A DNA stretch of 64,000 nt from Acanthosepion esculentum (taxonomy: Eukaryota; Mollusca; Cephalopoda; Sepiida; Sepiidae): NCBI GenBank assembly GCA_964036315.1, contig OZ038508.1:42225387-42289386 (forward strand), in the 5' to 3' direction. Shown here piece after piece: positions 1 to 11,724 of this stretch (the first letter of the stretch is position 1; every line of letters starts with the position of its first letter). The notes below the pieces were generated by a model, which did not search any database, had not been told where the DNA came from, and was given only the letters and a program-made list of their open reading frames with translations. The translations under genes were made by a program, and so were the position numbers.

Positions 1-964
1 CAATTGTAGTTGTGATAGATTTGGTGGATAGAACAATATATTTTGATTCGATGGATTCATTGGGCATGGTCAATTCTTCCTTTTTACTAGTCTTTTGTTT
101 CAAGTTGAATAGGAAATAATGAGGGTATCAGAGGATCTTAAAAGTGTTTCCAATGTATTTATCCTCTTCATGTAAATATTAAGAACTATCAATTCTGAGT
201 GGTCTTAAATTTAAAACTTTAGTGTCCCTTTTTTTCCCATGCGCATGTGTAGTTACGTCAACATAAACATCACTTCAGTCCAATTATTTGTTCCATTTTG
301 TGATAGATTTTCATAAAATTGTTCTTGATATATAAAAAATAAATATCATTTTCCATACTATACTGTTCATCTGTTCGCTTCCCACAGGTATTCCTTCGTT
401 GATGTACGTAAACGATATATATCACTCCACTTATCTATATATCATTCTCTCGCAATCTGTACACACATAGATCTGTACCCAAATGTATAGGTAACAGGAA
501 ATAACTCTGCATTCTTGGGAAATGTAGTAATTCCAAGATAATAAAGAAATGGCAGCTATAGAGATTCATGATCGCGACACTCTAGATATAATTTCAAAGA
601 TCGTTGCTCACTTGGGAATTCCTTATTTGGGTTTTTCACTAGCTCAGGAGAAAATTAACTGCTGTTAGAAAATATTAAGCAAACTGGGAGGTTTATATCG
701 ATATAGGCGATCACTATAGTAGCCTTATTTCTAAATAAATCGAGCAATTTCAGTATATATCCATAAAAAATACTTCTACTACTACAACAACTACTACTAA
801 TAATAATAATTGCAGTACACGTGAAAATTTCAAGCTGTTCCTAATTCTATTTTCTGATAAATATTCATTCTTAAGTTAATAATTGAGTAACCACATAACG
901 AGTACCACGACTACAATAAAATACACGAGAAAATTTGTTATTTCATTCATAAATATTTAAGCTT
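1..964. other. AT-rich stretch, no gene seen
   Basis: No coding frame, RNA gene or repeat was recognised. It holds a short run of ACT/AAT trinucleotide repeats near 775-812. Confidence 0.6.
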
Positions 965-1225
965 GTGCACCTCAGTGTAGTGTAAAGACTAACAAGCTTG
1001 TCTCGCTAAAAGAATTAAGACTGAGTAGTAAATTCGGTCCTCACTGTGTGTCCTATATTTTAGTCTTGTGTTACATCTAAGCTACGCTTTTAAAATCGCC
1101 ATACAGTCACTTAGACGTGGTGTAATGCAAAGCAAGTTACAATTGACTAGTGAGTTCAATCCTCACTGGGTGTCATATACTTTAGGCCTTGTGTCCAAAG
1201 TAAACCACGCTTAGAAAATCACAAA
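965..1225 (+). repeat. SINE family B, two adjacent copies
   Basis: Two tRNA-derived SINE copies lie head to tail (about 965-1100 and 1112-1225). Each has a tRNA-like head, a B-box-like segment (GGTCCTCACT or CAATCCTCACTGG) and the shared tail motifs CTTGTG and CTAAGCTACGCTT. Related copies lie at 28423-28541 and, inverted, at 50835-50950. The four-way similarity within the window is the main evidence. RNA polymerase III activity is inferred from the family type. Confidence 0.7.
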
Positions 1226-1289
1226 TATTTCGGCTTAACTTTTAAGTAGATATTGCAATAACCTTCATAAATATGAATGCATGTCCTTA

Positions 1290-1545
1290 TAGAAAGAACT
1301 TTTTATCCCTGGTCGTAGGGACACCATGTGTATTGCAGCCACAGTAAAAGTTTTGTTTCTTGGTTGTGCTCCGTCAGGCCATCTTATCCATTTCCGGTCG
1401 CCACCCAAGTTTATATAAACCCAGTCTCTCCTGCAATTTACACATAGCTTGATGGAGAAGGTATTAGCACGGAAGTGAATGTAATGGATCCGAGAGGAAT
1501 TCGAACTCGGCTCTGAGCCGCTATCCATTACACCACCTTACCTCC
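1290..1545 (-). repeat. SINE family A (tRNA-derived)
   Basis: On the minus strand the head reads GGTGGTGTAATGGATAGCGG (A-box region), followed by a B box, GAGTTCGAATTCC. The body holds ACATTCACTTCCGTGCTAATAC and a region like GGGTAAATAGCAGG. The same order of motifs is found in family copies at 3345, 25560, 26350, 29095, 49278 and 59895. The open frame across it (1265-1528) is a by-product. Confidence 0.8.
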
Positions 1546-1674
1546 TGATGAATTAAGAGGGTGTAATTGAGAGGGTTTTACATTTTACTGAAGTAGACCT
1601 TAAAAGAATGTTATCGCCTCCCCTATTTTACTTACTTTCTTTATACTATGTATGGTAACTTTTTTCTCTCAACA

Positions 1675-2075
1675 ATCCTGGGTATGACGATGAACTACAC
1701 CCGGTAGCAAAATCCATGATTGGAATATTAGAGCTTTTAAGGAGAGTGGAACCCCCTTTTAATTGCAGTTGGTCCCAGATCTACCTTGTCCTGATAGTAC
1801 CTTGTTAGTGTTCCAGCTACTGGAAAACTGAACTTCCAAACAAGAACCACGCACTATAGAAGTATAAAAATATATTTTATAGTAAAATACCAGGAATAAA
1901 TTTTTATATAAAAAAATCACCAATACATTTACAGAAGACTTACCAATAATACATTTTATTTGTAGTTGAAGGCATGCACTTTAATTCAAAATATATTTAG
2001 TTGAAGCCATAAAATTGTGTTTACATTTCGGCATTAAATAACCCTTAGAGGTTGGTAATCCACTAAACAAAATCA
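1675..2075 (+). repeat. Dispersed repeat D, copy 1
   Basis: Diverged dispersed repeat. It opens with CTGGGTATGACGATGAACTA and CACCCGG. It has TTTAATTGCAGTTG in the middle, then AAGTATAAAAATATATTTTA and ends near GGCATTAAATAACCC. Similar order is seen at 8560-8895, 27045-27195 and 57895-58180, and a 3' piece lies at 2320-2395. No protein is recognised in it. It may be a non-autonomous transposon or a SINE tail. Confidence 0.6.
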
Positions 2076-2319
2076 AACTACCAACATGAAAGTACTCTTC
2101 TCTGACATTAATCCATATAATATCCAACAATTTCTTAAAGAAATCTAACTTTATTTCAAAATATAACATCAACAAAGCTACAACAAAACACACATATCCG
2201 CATCTTGTTATCATGTCCACACAAGCATGTATATGAACAAAAGCTGAGTATCATCTACCAAGTATTCAATTGTGAACTCAGAATAACATGTTTTATTATT
2301 TCAAAGCTCCCAAGAAAAA

Positions 2320-2395
2320 TAAAATTTCGGCATTAAATGACCCATAAGGAGTTGACACGCCGTTAAACAAATCAACCATTTTTTCTCAAAAACCA
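2320..2395 (+). repeat. Dispersed repeat D, 3' fragment
   Basis: Matches the end of repeat D: GGCATTAAATGACCCATAAGG, then GAGTTGACACGCCGTTAAAC, as in the copy ending at 58180. Confidence 0.55.
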
Positions 2396-3344
2396 AACAC
2401 CATCTCTGATCTATCTCTGATCTATCTTTTTCATCGGACTTTTCTCGCAATCAAACCGGAACAATAGATTATTTGTCCGAGGCAAGAACAGAAAGTAACC
2501 CACGCGCACGCTTAATTTCTTAGTAAAGGAGGAACAAGAAAATAACAATAATAATTCCCGCAGTTATTTCTATACAGAGAACAAAAATATATTTTCTCTT
2601 TTACGCCATGACACCTTTGCTGTATGATCCTTCTAATGCAAAAAAAAATAACTTGCCTCTTGAAGTTTCTGGTTGAGACATGAAAGAAACTCGTACTACA
2701 CGATGCAAAGCTGAAAAGCAACAACAACACTAATAATTTCTGGCTTCTCATTTCTCAACATGAGATATTACGCTAAACAGGTTGAAGCCGATTTGCCAGG
2801 CTTTTCTAGAATGGAATTTTCCCGAAACGCTAAATACCACTTTTCAACCTCCCGTATTTTGAGCTGATGAATGGGTTCCGTCCCACAGAGGCCACACGGT
2901 ATAAGTAACAAACACTTTCATTCACCAACAGCTGCCAAAAATCGAACGGTCAACAGAAATGGTTGGCTGGCTTAATGAAGTAACAGCCTCACTTTAGCTG
3001 GAGATGGGAAGGTCGTGATTTTCAGTTCTGGCAGCCCTGTCGTTATAACAATATGGCGCCCCTCGTTTATTCTATACGGTTCGCTATTTTATTGCTTAAT
3101 GACCACTACCATTGTCTCCAAAATAATATTTGCCCTACACGAGAGAAAGGAGTCGCGAGTTCATTTCCCGACTAGAAATACCCCCCCCCCCAAAAAAAAT
3201 TCAAACTAAAAAAAAAACGGTATTAAATACCACTCGAAAAAATGCACATCATGGAGTATAGAGGTAAGCCTCACCACGGTAGGTTTTGCAGGTTTCCGAG
3301 AAAGTTATTTTTAGGTTATATGCTCATAGACTCGTAGCCAATTA
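2396..3344. other. No gene seen
   Basis: Unique-looking AT-rich sequence. It contains a C11A8-type homopolymer junction near 3180-3200. No coding frame has support. Confidence 0.55.
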
Positions 3345-3545
3345 AAGCTAGAAAGGTGGAGTAATGTTTAGTGGCTCGGACTGAAGAACAGTTTGAATTC
3401 CAGTCGAATTCATTACATTCACTTACGTGGTAAATACCCTTAAGAAATGTATTAACCCGTCTCGTCTCACCCAGCTATGGGTAAAATAGTTACAGTGTAG
3501 CCTTGCGTGACAACTAGTCTAGGAGAATGAAACTCTGAATTCAAG
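3345..3545 (+). repeat. SINE family A
   Basis: Head GGTGGAGTAATGTTTAGTGG, B-box region GTTTGAATTCCAGTCG, then ATTACATTCACTTACGTG and CAGCTATGGGTAAAATAG. These are the motifs of family A in the same order. The tail CAACTAGTCTA matches the CAACTGGTCTA of better copies. Confidence 0.8.
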
Positions 3546-3994
3546 CACTATCTTAAACGAATACATGCAGCTGGGGACCAATTTTTAATCCAAATCCCCA
3601 CTGAAACTGCTATGAATACGACCTTTGCTACGCTTGGTCAGCTTTCGTTCAATTGAGACCGGATGAATGACGCAAAAGGTAATCAAAGCTAGCCAGCCTA
3701 GTCTGCACTGATACTAAACATAAACTTGGTAGAGATGGAATCTTACGTTTCTATCTAGCCATTTTCAGGCTGCCAGATTTCTGAAGATTTAAAATAACTA
3801 GACAGGCACGCACTCAAAAAATTAGTCTAATTTTGTCTATTTTTACCATTTTCGGCGCTGATCACCGCTACGCACATTTAAACGAAATTATGTAAAATAT
3901 AAGATTTTTATTTCGAATTTTCAGAAATGTTTCAGTTACCCAAGACATATTTTGAGCAGAATTTTGTTAAGACAGAAAAAACGAAGGTATTACA

Positions 3995-4320
3995 CATGTC
4001 CCAGCGGATAAATGCGTTGGTTGAATCCACTTGAATCCAAAGTGTTGAGAGTTCAATACCTGGCTACAATAGAGGTGAACAAAAACCTGAAGAGTTGAGT
4101 TAAAGGGAAATAACTGATATTGAGACACCCGTAAGAGGCGTGGTATGTGGAATTAGAACAATCTACCCCTGTGGAGAAAATAAGGAGTTCGGTTCGAAAT
4201 TCCAATCACCTGAAGAAACCCGGAGTGTGCAACGGCCGAAACGTCGTTAATATGGCAACAGTCTGAACAACGTAAATAGTATAAATAATTACAATATTTC
4301 ATCTTCAAAATATAGACAGA
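3995..4320 (+). repeat. SINE family C with hammerhead-like core
   Basis: Long tRNA-derived SINE. The head has CCCAGCGGATAA (A box) and GAGTTCAATACC (B box). The body has GAGTTGAGTTAAAGGGAAAT, then CTGAAGA at about 4210 and GGCCGAAAC at about 4234-4242. That arrangement resembles a hammerhead core (CUGANGA, stem II, GAAA). In this copy the 5' side of stem II has drifted. The tail gives AACGTAAATAGTATAAATAA. Other copies lie at 41983, 44045, 57385 (inverted) and 57545. Confidence 0.65.
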
Positions 4321-4631
4321 TATGGAAGATATTACTCCAAAATGAATTTGAATGTAATATGCTTCTTTCTCATCTTCACAATATATATTTCCTAATAACT
4401 CGTGTATCCAGATTGACTGATGAGATTATAATAAATATTTAATTCTCTGTATTCAGCCTTACTCTTTTCTTTGTTAAGATTTCATTTTTGCATGTAGCTG
4501 CTGAATTTAAACAGAGGCGGGTAATGCATGTACCTAAAAATGCAAATGCCGAAATTGATATAAAGGGAGAATATAAGTAGCTTCACATAGAACCAGAACG
4601 GAGATTTATGGAATTTAATTCTAGTGTTTAG

Positions 4632-5175
4632 ATGTTCTTATTAACTGAAAGTGTTTACAAACTGGGACTCGATTTCCCTCCAGACCTCAAATGGAACTCC
4701 TATATACGATCCATGGCTAAAATGGTTGTCTCCTTGTGCCGCCTCAGAAAATACCCGACTCCTCTAAACATGTTCACAATTTACAAGAATAAGAGGAGAC
4801 AAAAAATGGAATATATCTGCCATATATGTGCTACACCTGACCATTTTCAAGATTTCGCACAGTTCAAAGCCTTTTTATTTTCCATCCTATATAATCTTTC
4901 TCCACAGACAAAATGTCCCAAACCTAATCACTACTCTATCGCTATTTTCATAGCAAATATTCAGACGAGCTTATTTCCACCGGTGCAGACCGTTTTCACT
5001 CGGACACGCTATGCCACGTACCCAGGGTCGATTCAACTCGATTTCCTTTGTACTCCACTGGAAATACAAAGCATGTTTAACCCAGACAGAATTTTCCACG
5101 AATTAAGACATTGTCGAACCAACTCCTGAGAAAATGCCTCATCGATCATTAGTCTTGACCTCTACCAGTATACGG
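4632..5175 (+). pseudogene. Jockey/CR1-type LINE, reverse transcriptase C-terminal remnant
   Basis: The first frame (165 codons) reads like the post-catalytic domain of a Jockey/CR1-type reverse transcriptase: LDFPPDLKWNSYI, then a YKNKRRQKMEYICHI block similar to the usual Y-K-x-x-I-R-P-x-M-E-Y region. From about 4960 the similarity continues in a second frame, with YSDELIS and later LLRKCLIDH, which corresponds to the W-N-x-L-P-x-x-C-F block near the LINE C terminus. So at least one frameshift is present. No catalytic YADD box is included, and the copy is 5' truncated. Two other fragments of this type lie at 7290 and 55010. The call rests on recalled family motifs. Confidence 0.65.
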
Positions 5176-6318
5176 TGTACCGTTATGCTTCCTGCATTTA
5201 TCAAACGTTACCTGTCTTATATTTCCGACATATCTACACATGCTTCATCCTCTTAGACCAATACAAGAGCCTCATTTTGAAATCTCAGGGAGTCATATAA
5301 TTCCAAGACCCCCTGAAGTACCAAAACATTCATTCATCAAATGAAAAAAAATATGGTTTGATTCGGAGGATACTTGCATCCATTCGGTTAATAAATTAAT
5401 CCTTTGAAAATAAATATTTAACATTTTTCAACCAATGGGTCAATTTCCCACCGATAATAAAAAACACGCATCGTCATCCCTTTGAAGAGTATTTAAGCAA
5501 AGTCTTTAGACGGGCACGTAGTGCGGATACATGCGACAGCAGTTCATAACGGCGGCTTCAAAGTCAAGCTATATGACATTTACACTATCCTCATTACGTA
5601 ATCACTTGGCACTTTTTCAGACATATATGCGAAGAGATTACATTTATTTTCATCTTCGCAAACAACTACAAACAAGGAACATTAACACAAGAATTTTAAC
5701 ACAAACAGACATTGTAAAAACACGAAAATAAAATATATTGTTTTTAGAAAAAACTTTGTAGGTTTGTAAAACTCAGTGAAATATACTGCGTTAATTAGTT
5801 TAATGCACGGAGACTTTCTTAATTATTCAAATGGATTCGCGAGCGAAACTTATAGTCACGATAAACATTTGTCTCTTCGGTCAGTTTATATAGTTGGATT
5901 GATGTGAGTTTGTGACCCTGGGTTTCACGCTTTTTGCGATCGTCAGACAAACTGATTAATTTTTAAATTTTGTATTTATATATGGTCGCGTATATCGGTG
6001 TTTTTATGTAGGTGGGAGGAAAAATTGTCGTCGGGACGTCACTCATACTTACGCAAAGATACACACACGCACGTACACTCATCGACGTACGCAGACACGC
6101 ACACACGCAGGATCACTCACCGGAGCTCACAAAAACATAAACATATGTGAACAGTGTGGGATTGGGCATATATGTGTCCTTGCACACAAATGTACGGATT
6201 AAAATGATTTTTATATATTTTGTAAAATGGTGAATATATGATGTCAATGTTATCATTTTGTTGGATTCTTATTCCTAAAATTTTATTAACCATACTATTA
6301 AATCTCTCTCTTTCTCTC
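5176..6318. other. No gene seen
   Basis: AT-rich sequence with a CA/ACGC-rich patch near 6058-6110. No supported feature. Confidence 0.55.
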
Positions 6319-6321
6319 ATA

Positions 6322-6367
<46 letters not shown>

Positions 6368-6577
6368 ATATATTGCATATTCATACTTATATATATTCAA
6401 TATATATTGCATATTCATACTTATATATATTCAATATATATTGCATATTCATACTTATATATATTCAATATATATTGCATATTCATACTTATATATATTC
6501 AATATATATTGCATATTCATACTTATATATATTCAATATATATATATATATATTGCATATTCATACTTATATATATT

Positions 6578-6629
<52 letters not shown>

Positions 6630-6651
6630 CATATTCATACTTATATATATT

Positions 6652-6685
<34 letters not shown>

Positions 6686-6818
6686 CATATTCATACTTAT
6701 ATATATTCTATATATATATATATATATATTGCATATTCATACTTATATATATTCAATATATATATATTGCATATTCATACTTATATATATTCAATATATA
6801 TATATATATATATATATA
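6319..6818. repeat. Composite TA minisatellite, 34-bp base unit
   Basis: The base unit joins a TA run to TTCAATATATATTGCATATT and CATACTTATATATA (34 bp). The first five copies are nearly identical in length. Later copies differ mainly by expansion of the internal TA run. About 13 copies of the GCATATTCATACTT segment are present. Three overlapping open frames of 131-200 codons cross it and are products of the repeat. Confidence 0.9.
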
Positions 6819-7289
6819 CGGAATTTTTTTTCTTAAATAAATATTTAATTGAATAAGAGAGTTTAGAAACTGTCCATAGTGATTCTTGTCTCAAGCTTTT
6901 CTAGCACATTAATTAGCAATTTTCAAGGGGTTCTTTGTTAGCATATTTTTCTCGGCTTATTTTCTAAGTTTTATTGAGAAATAGTGGTAATTGTAAATCG
7001 TACTGACTGGAAATAGTCGTAATTTCACGTTGAAGTGGCTTTAAAACATCAACACGTTCTCTCCAGTTTCAAGGGAGGTAAATTAAACGATGAGGCATGT
7101 AAAAACTGGTTTCTCTAGAGTAATTTGTAATACAGCTGGAAACGAGTTTGGGCTCTTCATGGAAATAGTCAACCAGCTAAATTGTTAGAAGAAACAAAAA
7201 AAGAATTGTGTGGCCTTATTTCCGGCAAAAAGGTACTGAAAAGTTTCTTGCGCTTAAAACTGATTATACGTTTATTGAATAGATCCTTA
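6819..7289. other. No gene seen
   Basis: No supported feature. Confidence 0.5.
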
Positions 7290-7640
7290 ATCCACCCTCC
7301 AACCTCTCTCTCACAGGCAGGCTGTGGCAAGTCTCTCACAGGCAGGCTGTGGCAAGTCTCTCACAGCTCTATCGCTACTTCCAAGGAAAGTGCTCCAACC
7401 AGCTACATTCCTTGGTTCCACCATGTCTAACCTTCACGACCATGCCACTTAAATAGTAGGAAACCGTCGAAATTCCTACGTATTTCATCGGTGAGAAGTT
7501 GCACTCGAACAGCTTCTTCCCGCGAACCACTTCCCTGTGGAACAGACTCCCAAGAGAATGTTTCCTCGATCACTACAATTTTAACCCGTTCAAGTCCAGA
7601 GTTAACAGCTATCACCCCCCTATCTGTATAAACTACCCCT
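7290..7640 (+). pseudogene. Jockey/CR1-type LINE C-terminal remnant with 25-bp duplication
   Basis: Between about 7500 and 7620 one frame gives FFPRTTSLWNRLPRECF followed by FKSRVNSY, the typical last domain of Jockey/CR1-type reverse transcriptases. Upstream, in another frame, GKCSNQLHSLVPP fits the preceding segment, so the copy is frameshifted. A 25-bp unit starting TCTCTCACAGGCAGGCTGTG is repeated 2.3 times at about 7305-7370, at the point where the LINE similarity begins. It is the same family as the fragments at 4632 and 55010. Confidence 0.7.
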
Positions 7641-8559
7641 TAACGTAACCCATCTACATCGAGTGGCCACTGAGGCTTGTACAAGGTGAACATTGCTGAA
7701 CATTTGCGGTTGGCCAGTTTTGTCGCACTTAAGTTGGAAAATACAGCACTACTGTCACACTGCGTATGGAATCCAAACCTGCAGCTGTGGACAACAGAAA
7801 GACAGGGAAAAGTTAAAAGACCTTATTTTATTTGGTTAGTTTAAACGATCTGCAGACTAACCCGAAGACTGGTAGATCTAGAAAAATGATGACCTGAATT
7901 ATCATGTTTTGTAAATCACGGTTCATCGGTAGGGATCTCTCACTTTTAAGTTTTAAGCATTTTATTTTTTTGAATAAGCTTCCTGGACTTGTGCAATTTA
8001 TAGCAAATGTAGATATCGCTAAAAGAAATCGAGATAGATTTCGTGAGAGTGTCACAAGAGGTGCTCTATGTGGACACTATTAAAAGCTTTCATGGGAACC
8101 TTTCCAAAGAATAACAAAAATTAGATAACATACATTACTTTCTTTTAAGATATAAAAGATTTCTTTAAGGTGATTTTAATTTTTTTTCAAGTGCAATTTT
8201 GGAAAAGTTATATTTTAAATTGTTTTATATAAAAAGTTTTGAACAATTTTAATGTATTTGATGTTACTTTTATTTTATAAATGCTTCTGGGTTTTGTAAA
8301 TTTTAAAATGAACTTTAAGTAGTTAATTATTTTAGATTTTTAAAGCGATTTTATGTAATTGAAAATTGATTTCATGAATATTTCTTTAAATGATATTCAG
8401 TATTTAAAAGACTTAAAAAATGAATGTTTATTTTTCATGTGGTTCTCCCAAGATTTCCATACAGTGATAGATAAATAGAATAAAATATATGACTCTCAAA
8501 TATATGTACTTTGACGAGACGGAGAGATGCCAATAGTATGACATTATCGTACTCGGTTT
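7641..8559. other. No gene seen
   Basis: Very AT-rich from about 8080 to 8450. No repeat or coding frame was recognised. Confidence 0.5.
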
Positions 8560-8895
8560 GACGATAAACTACATCAGCAAAGCTTCTGATCGGGAGATTG
8601 GAAGTCTTGAGGAAGATGTAACCTTTTAATTGATATTGTTAAAAAGTCCACCCTGACCTGGGGTGGTAGCACCTCTAAGGGTCCCATCTATGGACAAATA
8701 GTCCACAAACAGGCGTCAAACGCTATAAAAAAATATGAAAATATTTTTATAGCAAAAATACTAGCAATAAATTTACATAGTAAAAAAAAAATTACCAGCA
8801 ATACATTTTTGTAAAGAAAATTAATGCTCCACGCAAAATTAAATTTCAGTATTAAGTGACCCATAACGAGTTGATATAATGCTAGACAAATACAC
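8560..8895 (+). repeat. Dispersed repeat D, copy 2
   Basis: Shares with the 1675 and 57895 copies the segments GATAAACTACATC, CTTTTAATTGATATTGTT, GTCCACCCTG, ATTACCAGCAATACATTTTT and GACCCATAACGAGTTGATAT. It is strongly diverged and has internal insertions. Confidence 0.6.
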
Positions 8896-9165
8896 ATTCG
8901 ACATATGTGGGACTTGAAAATAAAAGATACAAGTAGAAAGGGAAATATTAAGAGAAACATTTGCACGTAACATTGGATCTAGACAGCGCGGATTACGTAT
9001 GGAATAAAAATTACTCTTCCTCTAACACGACAAACTATTTAATAAAGTGAGAATTTCCAAGTACTTAATGATAGTCTGATGGTAATCTAAGACAAAAAAC
9101 TGCCAGTCATCACACAATGATTTCCATGACCACATTACGTACCTCTATATTTTCAAATAGACGCG

Positions 9166-9166
<1 letters not shown>

Positions 9167-9224
<58 letters not shown>
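9167..9224. repeat. TA microsatellite
   Basis: Uninterrupted TA dinucleotides over about 58 bp. Confidence 0.95.
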
Positions 9225-9230
<6 letters not shown>

Positions 9231-9361
9231 TTACTATTTTCATGGTAAATGTGCCTATGAGATTTTTAGTCCCATCTGTCGATACATTTAATTTTAGGTC
9301 TTTCCCTACTACCTCCCTGGGGTCGAATCAACCACATTTGTAAAAATGAAGCATTCACTAT

Positions 9362-9480
9362 CTGCTCGGAATGAGAAATCGCAGAGTCGAGTTTGTTACA
9401 TTCTCTTATGCGCAAATAACCTTAGGAAAGGTATGAATCCATCCTTTCTCCGCCCACAGTAGATTGGTATCTGTAGCCGT
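9362..9480 (+). repeat. SINE family A, degraded
   Basis: GCTCGGAATGAGAAATCGCA then GAGTCGAG, TTACATTCTCTTATGCGCAA and AGGAAAGGTATGAATCCATC follow the family A order. The tRNA head and the B box are largely deleted. Confidence 0.6.
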
Positions 9481-9719
9481 GGTTAGCGATCTCTCTAGTA
9501 GAAGAAAACGTATGTTGATCTGGGACCAAATCTTTGGTTACTCTTCGTCAAGACGTAGTAGTCGTGAAACTGACAGGCAGATTTGTGGTATTGATCTCCT
9601 ATTGGCGTCATGTAAAGTGATCTTTCATGGTGGACAAGAGATGAAACCAAATTATTCCCTGTCAGATGGAAACTGTTAGTACATATAGTATATGTGCAAC
9701 CGAAACACATATGTTGAGT

Positions 9720-9722
<3 letters not shown>

Positions 9723-9765
<43 letters not shown>
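9723..9765. repeat. TA microsatellite
   Basis: About 43 bp of TA dinucleotides. Confidence 0.95.
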
Positions 9766-9767
<2 letters not shown>

Positions 9768-9769
9768 GA

Positions 9770-11060
9770 AGTATGTTTTATGGTATGCGTGTTATAAATA
9801 TAAGCAGTATGAACATAGATTGGATGGCCATGGACTGAAGATTGGGTTTAAGCATAAAACGTACTGTGCCACCCAAGGTTGTTAGCTATACCCACTCTAT
9901 ATACACACACACATCGTTCCCCAATAAATTCCGAAAGGTGCTCCATTCGTTTTCAAATATAGTTTTGTGTGTAGTTACCCACCTCGTTTTTAATTCCGGC
10001 TTTCTCACATTTGCTAGAATCAATTTAAAGTCACTCAAGGTGGCGTAATATAAACGGTCAAACTGAAATTTTTGTGTAAGTTTTTTTTTTAAAACATAAT
10101 TCAGTATACTTTCCTCTAAAGAGAAAACGCTTTATTCAATGTTGGCTGTTTCTCTTTTATTACAGTATCCTCCAGAATATATAAATATTGTACCTATCGC
10201 TACCTACCCATCAATTGATAATTTTAAATCTAGGGTACCCCTTGCTGTATCCATGAAGTCAAGTCAACCACATTTCCGCTGTAATAAGGAAATTACGCTC
10301 AGACAGCTTTTTTACCATAGATCTGCTACTCTGGGGGGAAAAAAACTCCAACTAGAAAATTTCACATCTTCTATACTTCTTATCCTTGTTTTAAATCTAT
10401 ATCTCTTATTTGGTTCATATTACACACATAATGCATCAATGCTCTAGCACGAGTGGCTCTTGAGCCTGGTACTGAAAGAAATTTTATATAAAATTTCATA
10501 TCTTAATATATTTTTCTTCCCATAGAAAACGTAATATCATATGGCGTTTATTATTTAATTAACGGTATCTCCAAACTGAAAATTCATCTATCAAAAATAG
10601 TGCTTTCCTAGTTAGATATGAACATTTTGCAATTCTAATCTTTCAAGTTGGAGGTCAGTCTACTTGATTGGAAAGTACACTGTAGGAAATGAGAGATTGA
10701 ATTTGCTTTGAATGTCAAGAGTGGGAAGAAAGCAACTACCTCAGCCACAAATCATATTTCATTTTGTATTCTTAAAACCTTATACGTTTAGGTAATTGGA
10801 ATTGCTCAAGAGAGTTTTGGCGAGCGCCAATCTTATGTCTAGACAATAGAATTGCGATTGTAAATTGACTTCAATTTATTAAATAAAACTGCGGCACTTT
10901 CCTGGGACAAGAAAGACAAGTTGACGTTTTATATTTGATGTACGTTTTGACACCTATATCTTATATTACTGATGGTTATTTTTTGTGCTTTCCATTATAG
11001 TTATTGAACTAAATGATAAATATATGTCAATTTATATATGATGCTGAATCAAACCATTAC
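9770..11060. other. No gene seen
   Basis: Open frames of 68-102 codons occur here, but they lack recognisable similarity, splice context or biased composition. No repeat was recognised. Confidence 0.5.
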
Positions 11061-11067
11061 GGTCATA

Positions 11068-11720
11068 CACTGACGTGCTAAAAGTCATAGGATAATTGCC
11101 TAGCATCGTGTTTGGATCGTTCTCACCGGGTGAAATGCAGCAAGGCAAATTGCCAATGATTCCTCTAGTGGTAGGAAGATCTCCAGAGAGTTGGAGCGCT
11201 ATTCCTTTTCGATAGCTGTTCACGTCTCTCTGACATGTGTAGATGTAAAATCTTGCTTGCAAAGAGAGGGATCAACACCACTTCCGATAAATGCCTAATT
11301 GGGTTCATGACAGGCGAACATAGTGGCGATGCCATTCGTCGGAATTTCCCAGAATGCTGAGTATTAGGGATTAGATGACAAGGTGCATTATCCTGTTTGA
11401 TTAACGCACCTTTGCTGGGTGTCATTAAGTTTATAAATGATTTGCAGCGGCTAACAAAGCATTTTAATTTAGTTCTATCTGATAAGCGGGCAAAAAAGAC
11501 GGCAGTTGAATATAACGTGGCATTGTTAACAAGAGGATTTCATGCCTTCATGAGGCTACTCTAGATTTGGACTCTACCACCAGCCAAAAGCAACTGCAAC
11601 TAGGACTCATCGAGTCAGGTCACATCACAGAAGCAAGTAGCAATATCACGAGCCCATTTGAAATGTTATGTCCGGGATCATAGCTGTGATGTTGCTTCCA
11701 TATTCTATCGAAGTTAAAGA
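11068..11720 (-). pseudogene. Tc1-like transposase remnant (Tc1/mariner superfamily)
   Basis: On the minus strand the frame starting at 11425 contains IKQDNAPCH, followed by FRRMASPLCSPVMNPIRHLS. This is a decayed form of the Tc1 catalytic block (DNAPCHTA, then WPPxSPDxNPIEHLW). The glutamate of the last catalytic position (NPIEH) is replaced by arginine. Further 3', GACGTGCTAAAAGTCATAGG at about 11072-11091 resembles the terminal inverted repeat of such elements. A more decayed upstream piece reaches about 11720. The matching second terminal repeat was not found. The usual element length is about 1.3-1.6 kb, so this is a truncated copy. Confidence 0.65.
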
Positions 11721-11724
11721 ACAC

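Noticed and set aside
6238..6856. Frames of 131-200 codons rich in Tyr and Ile
   Set aside because: They are translations of TA microsatellite DNA.
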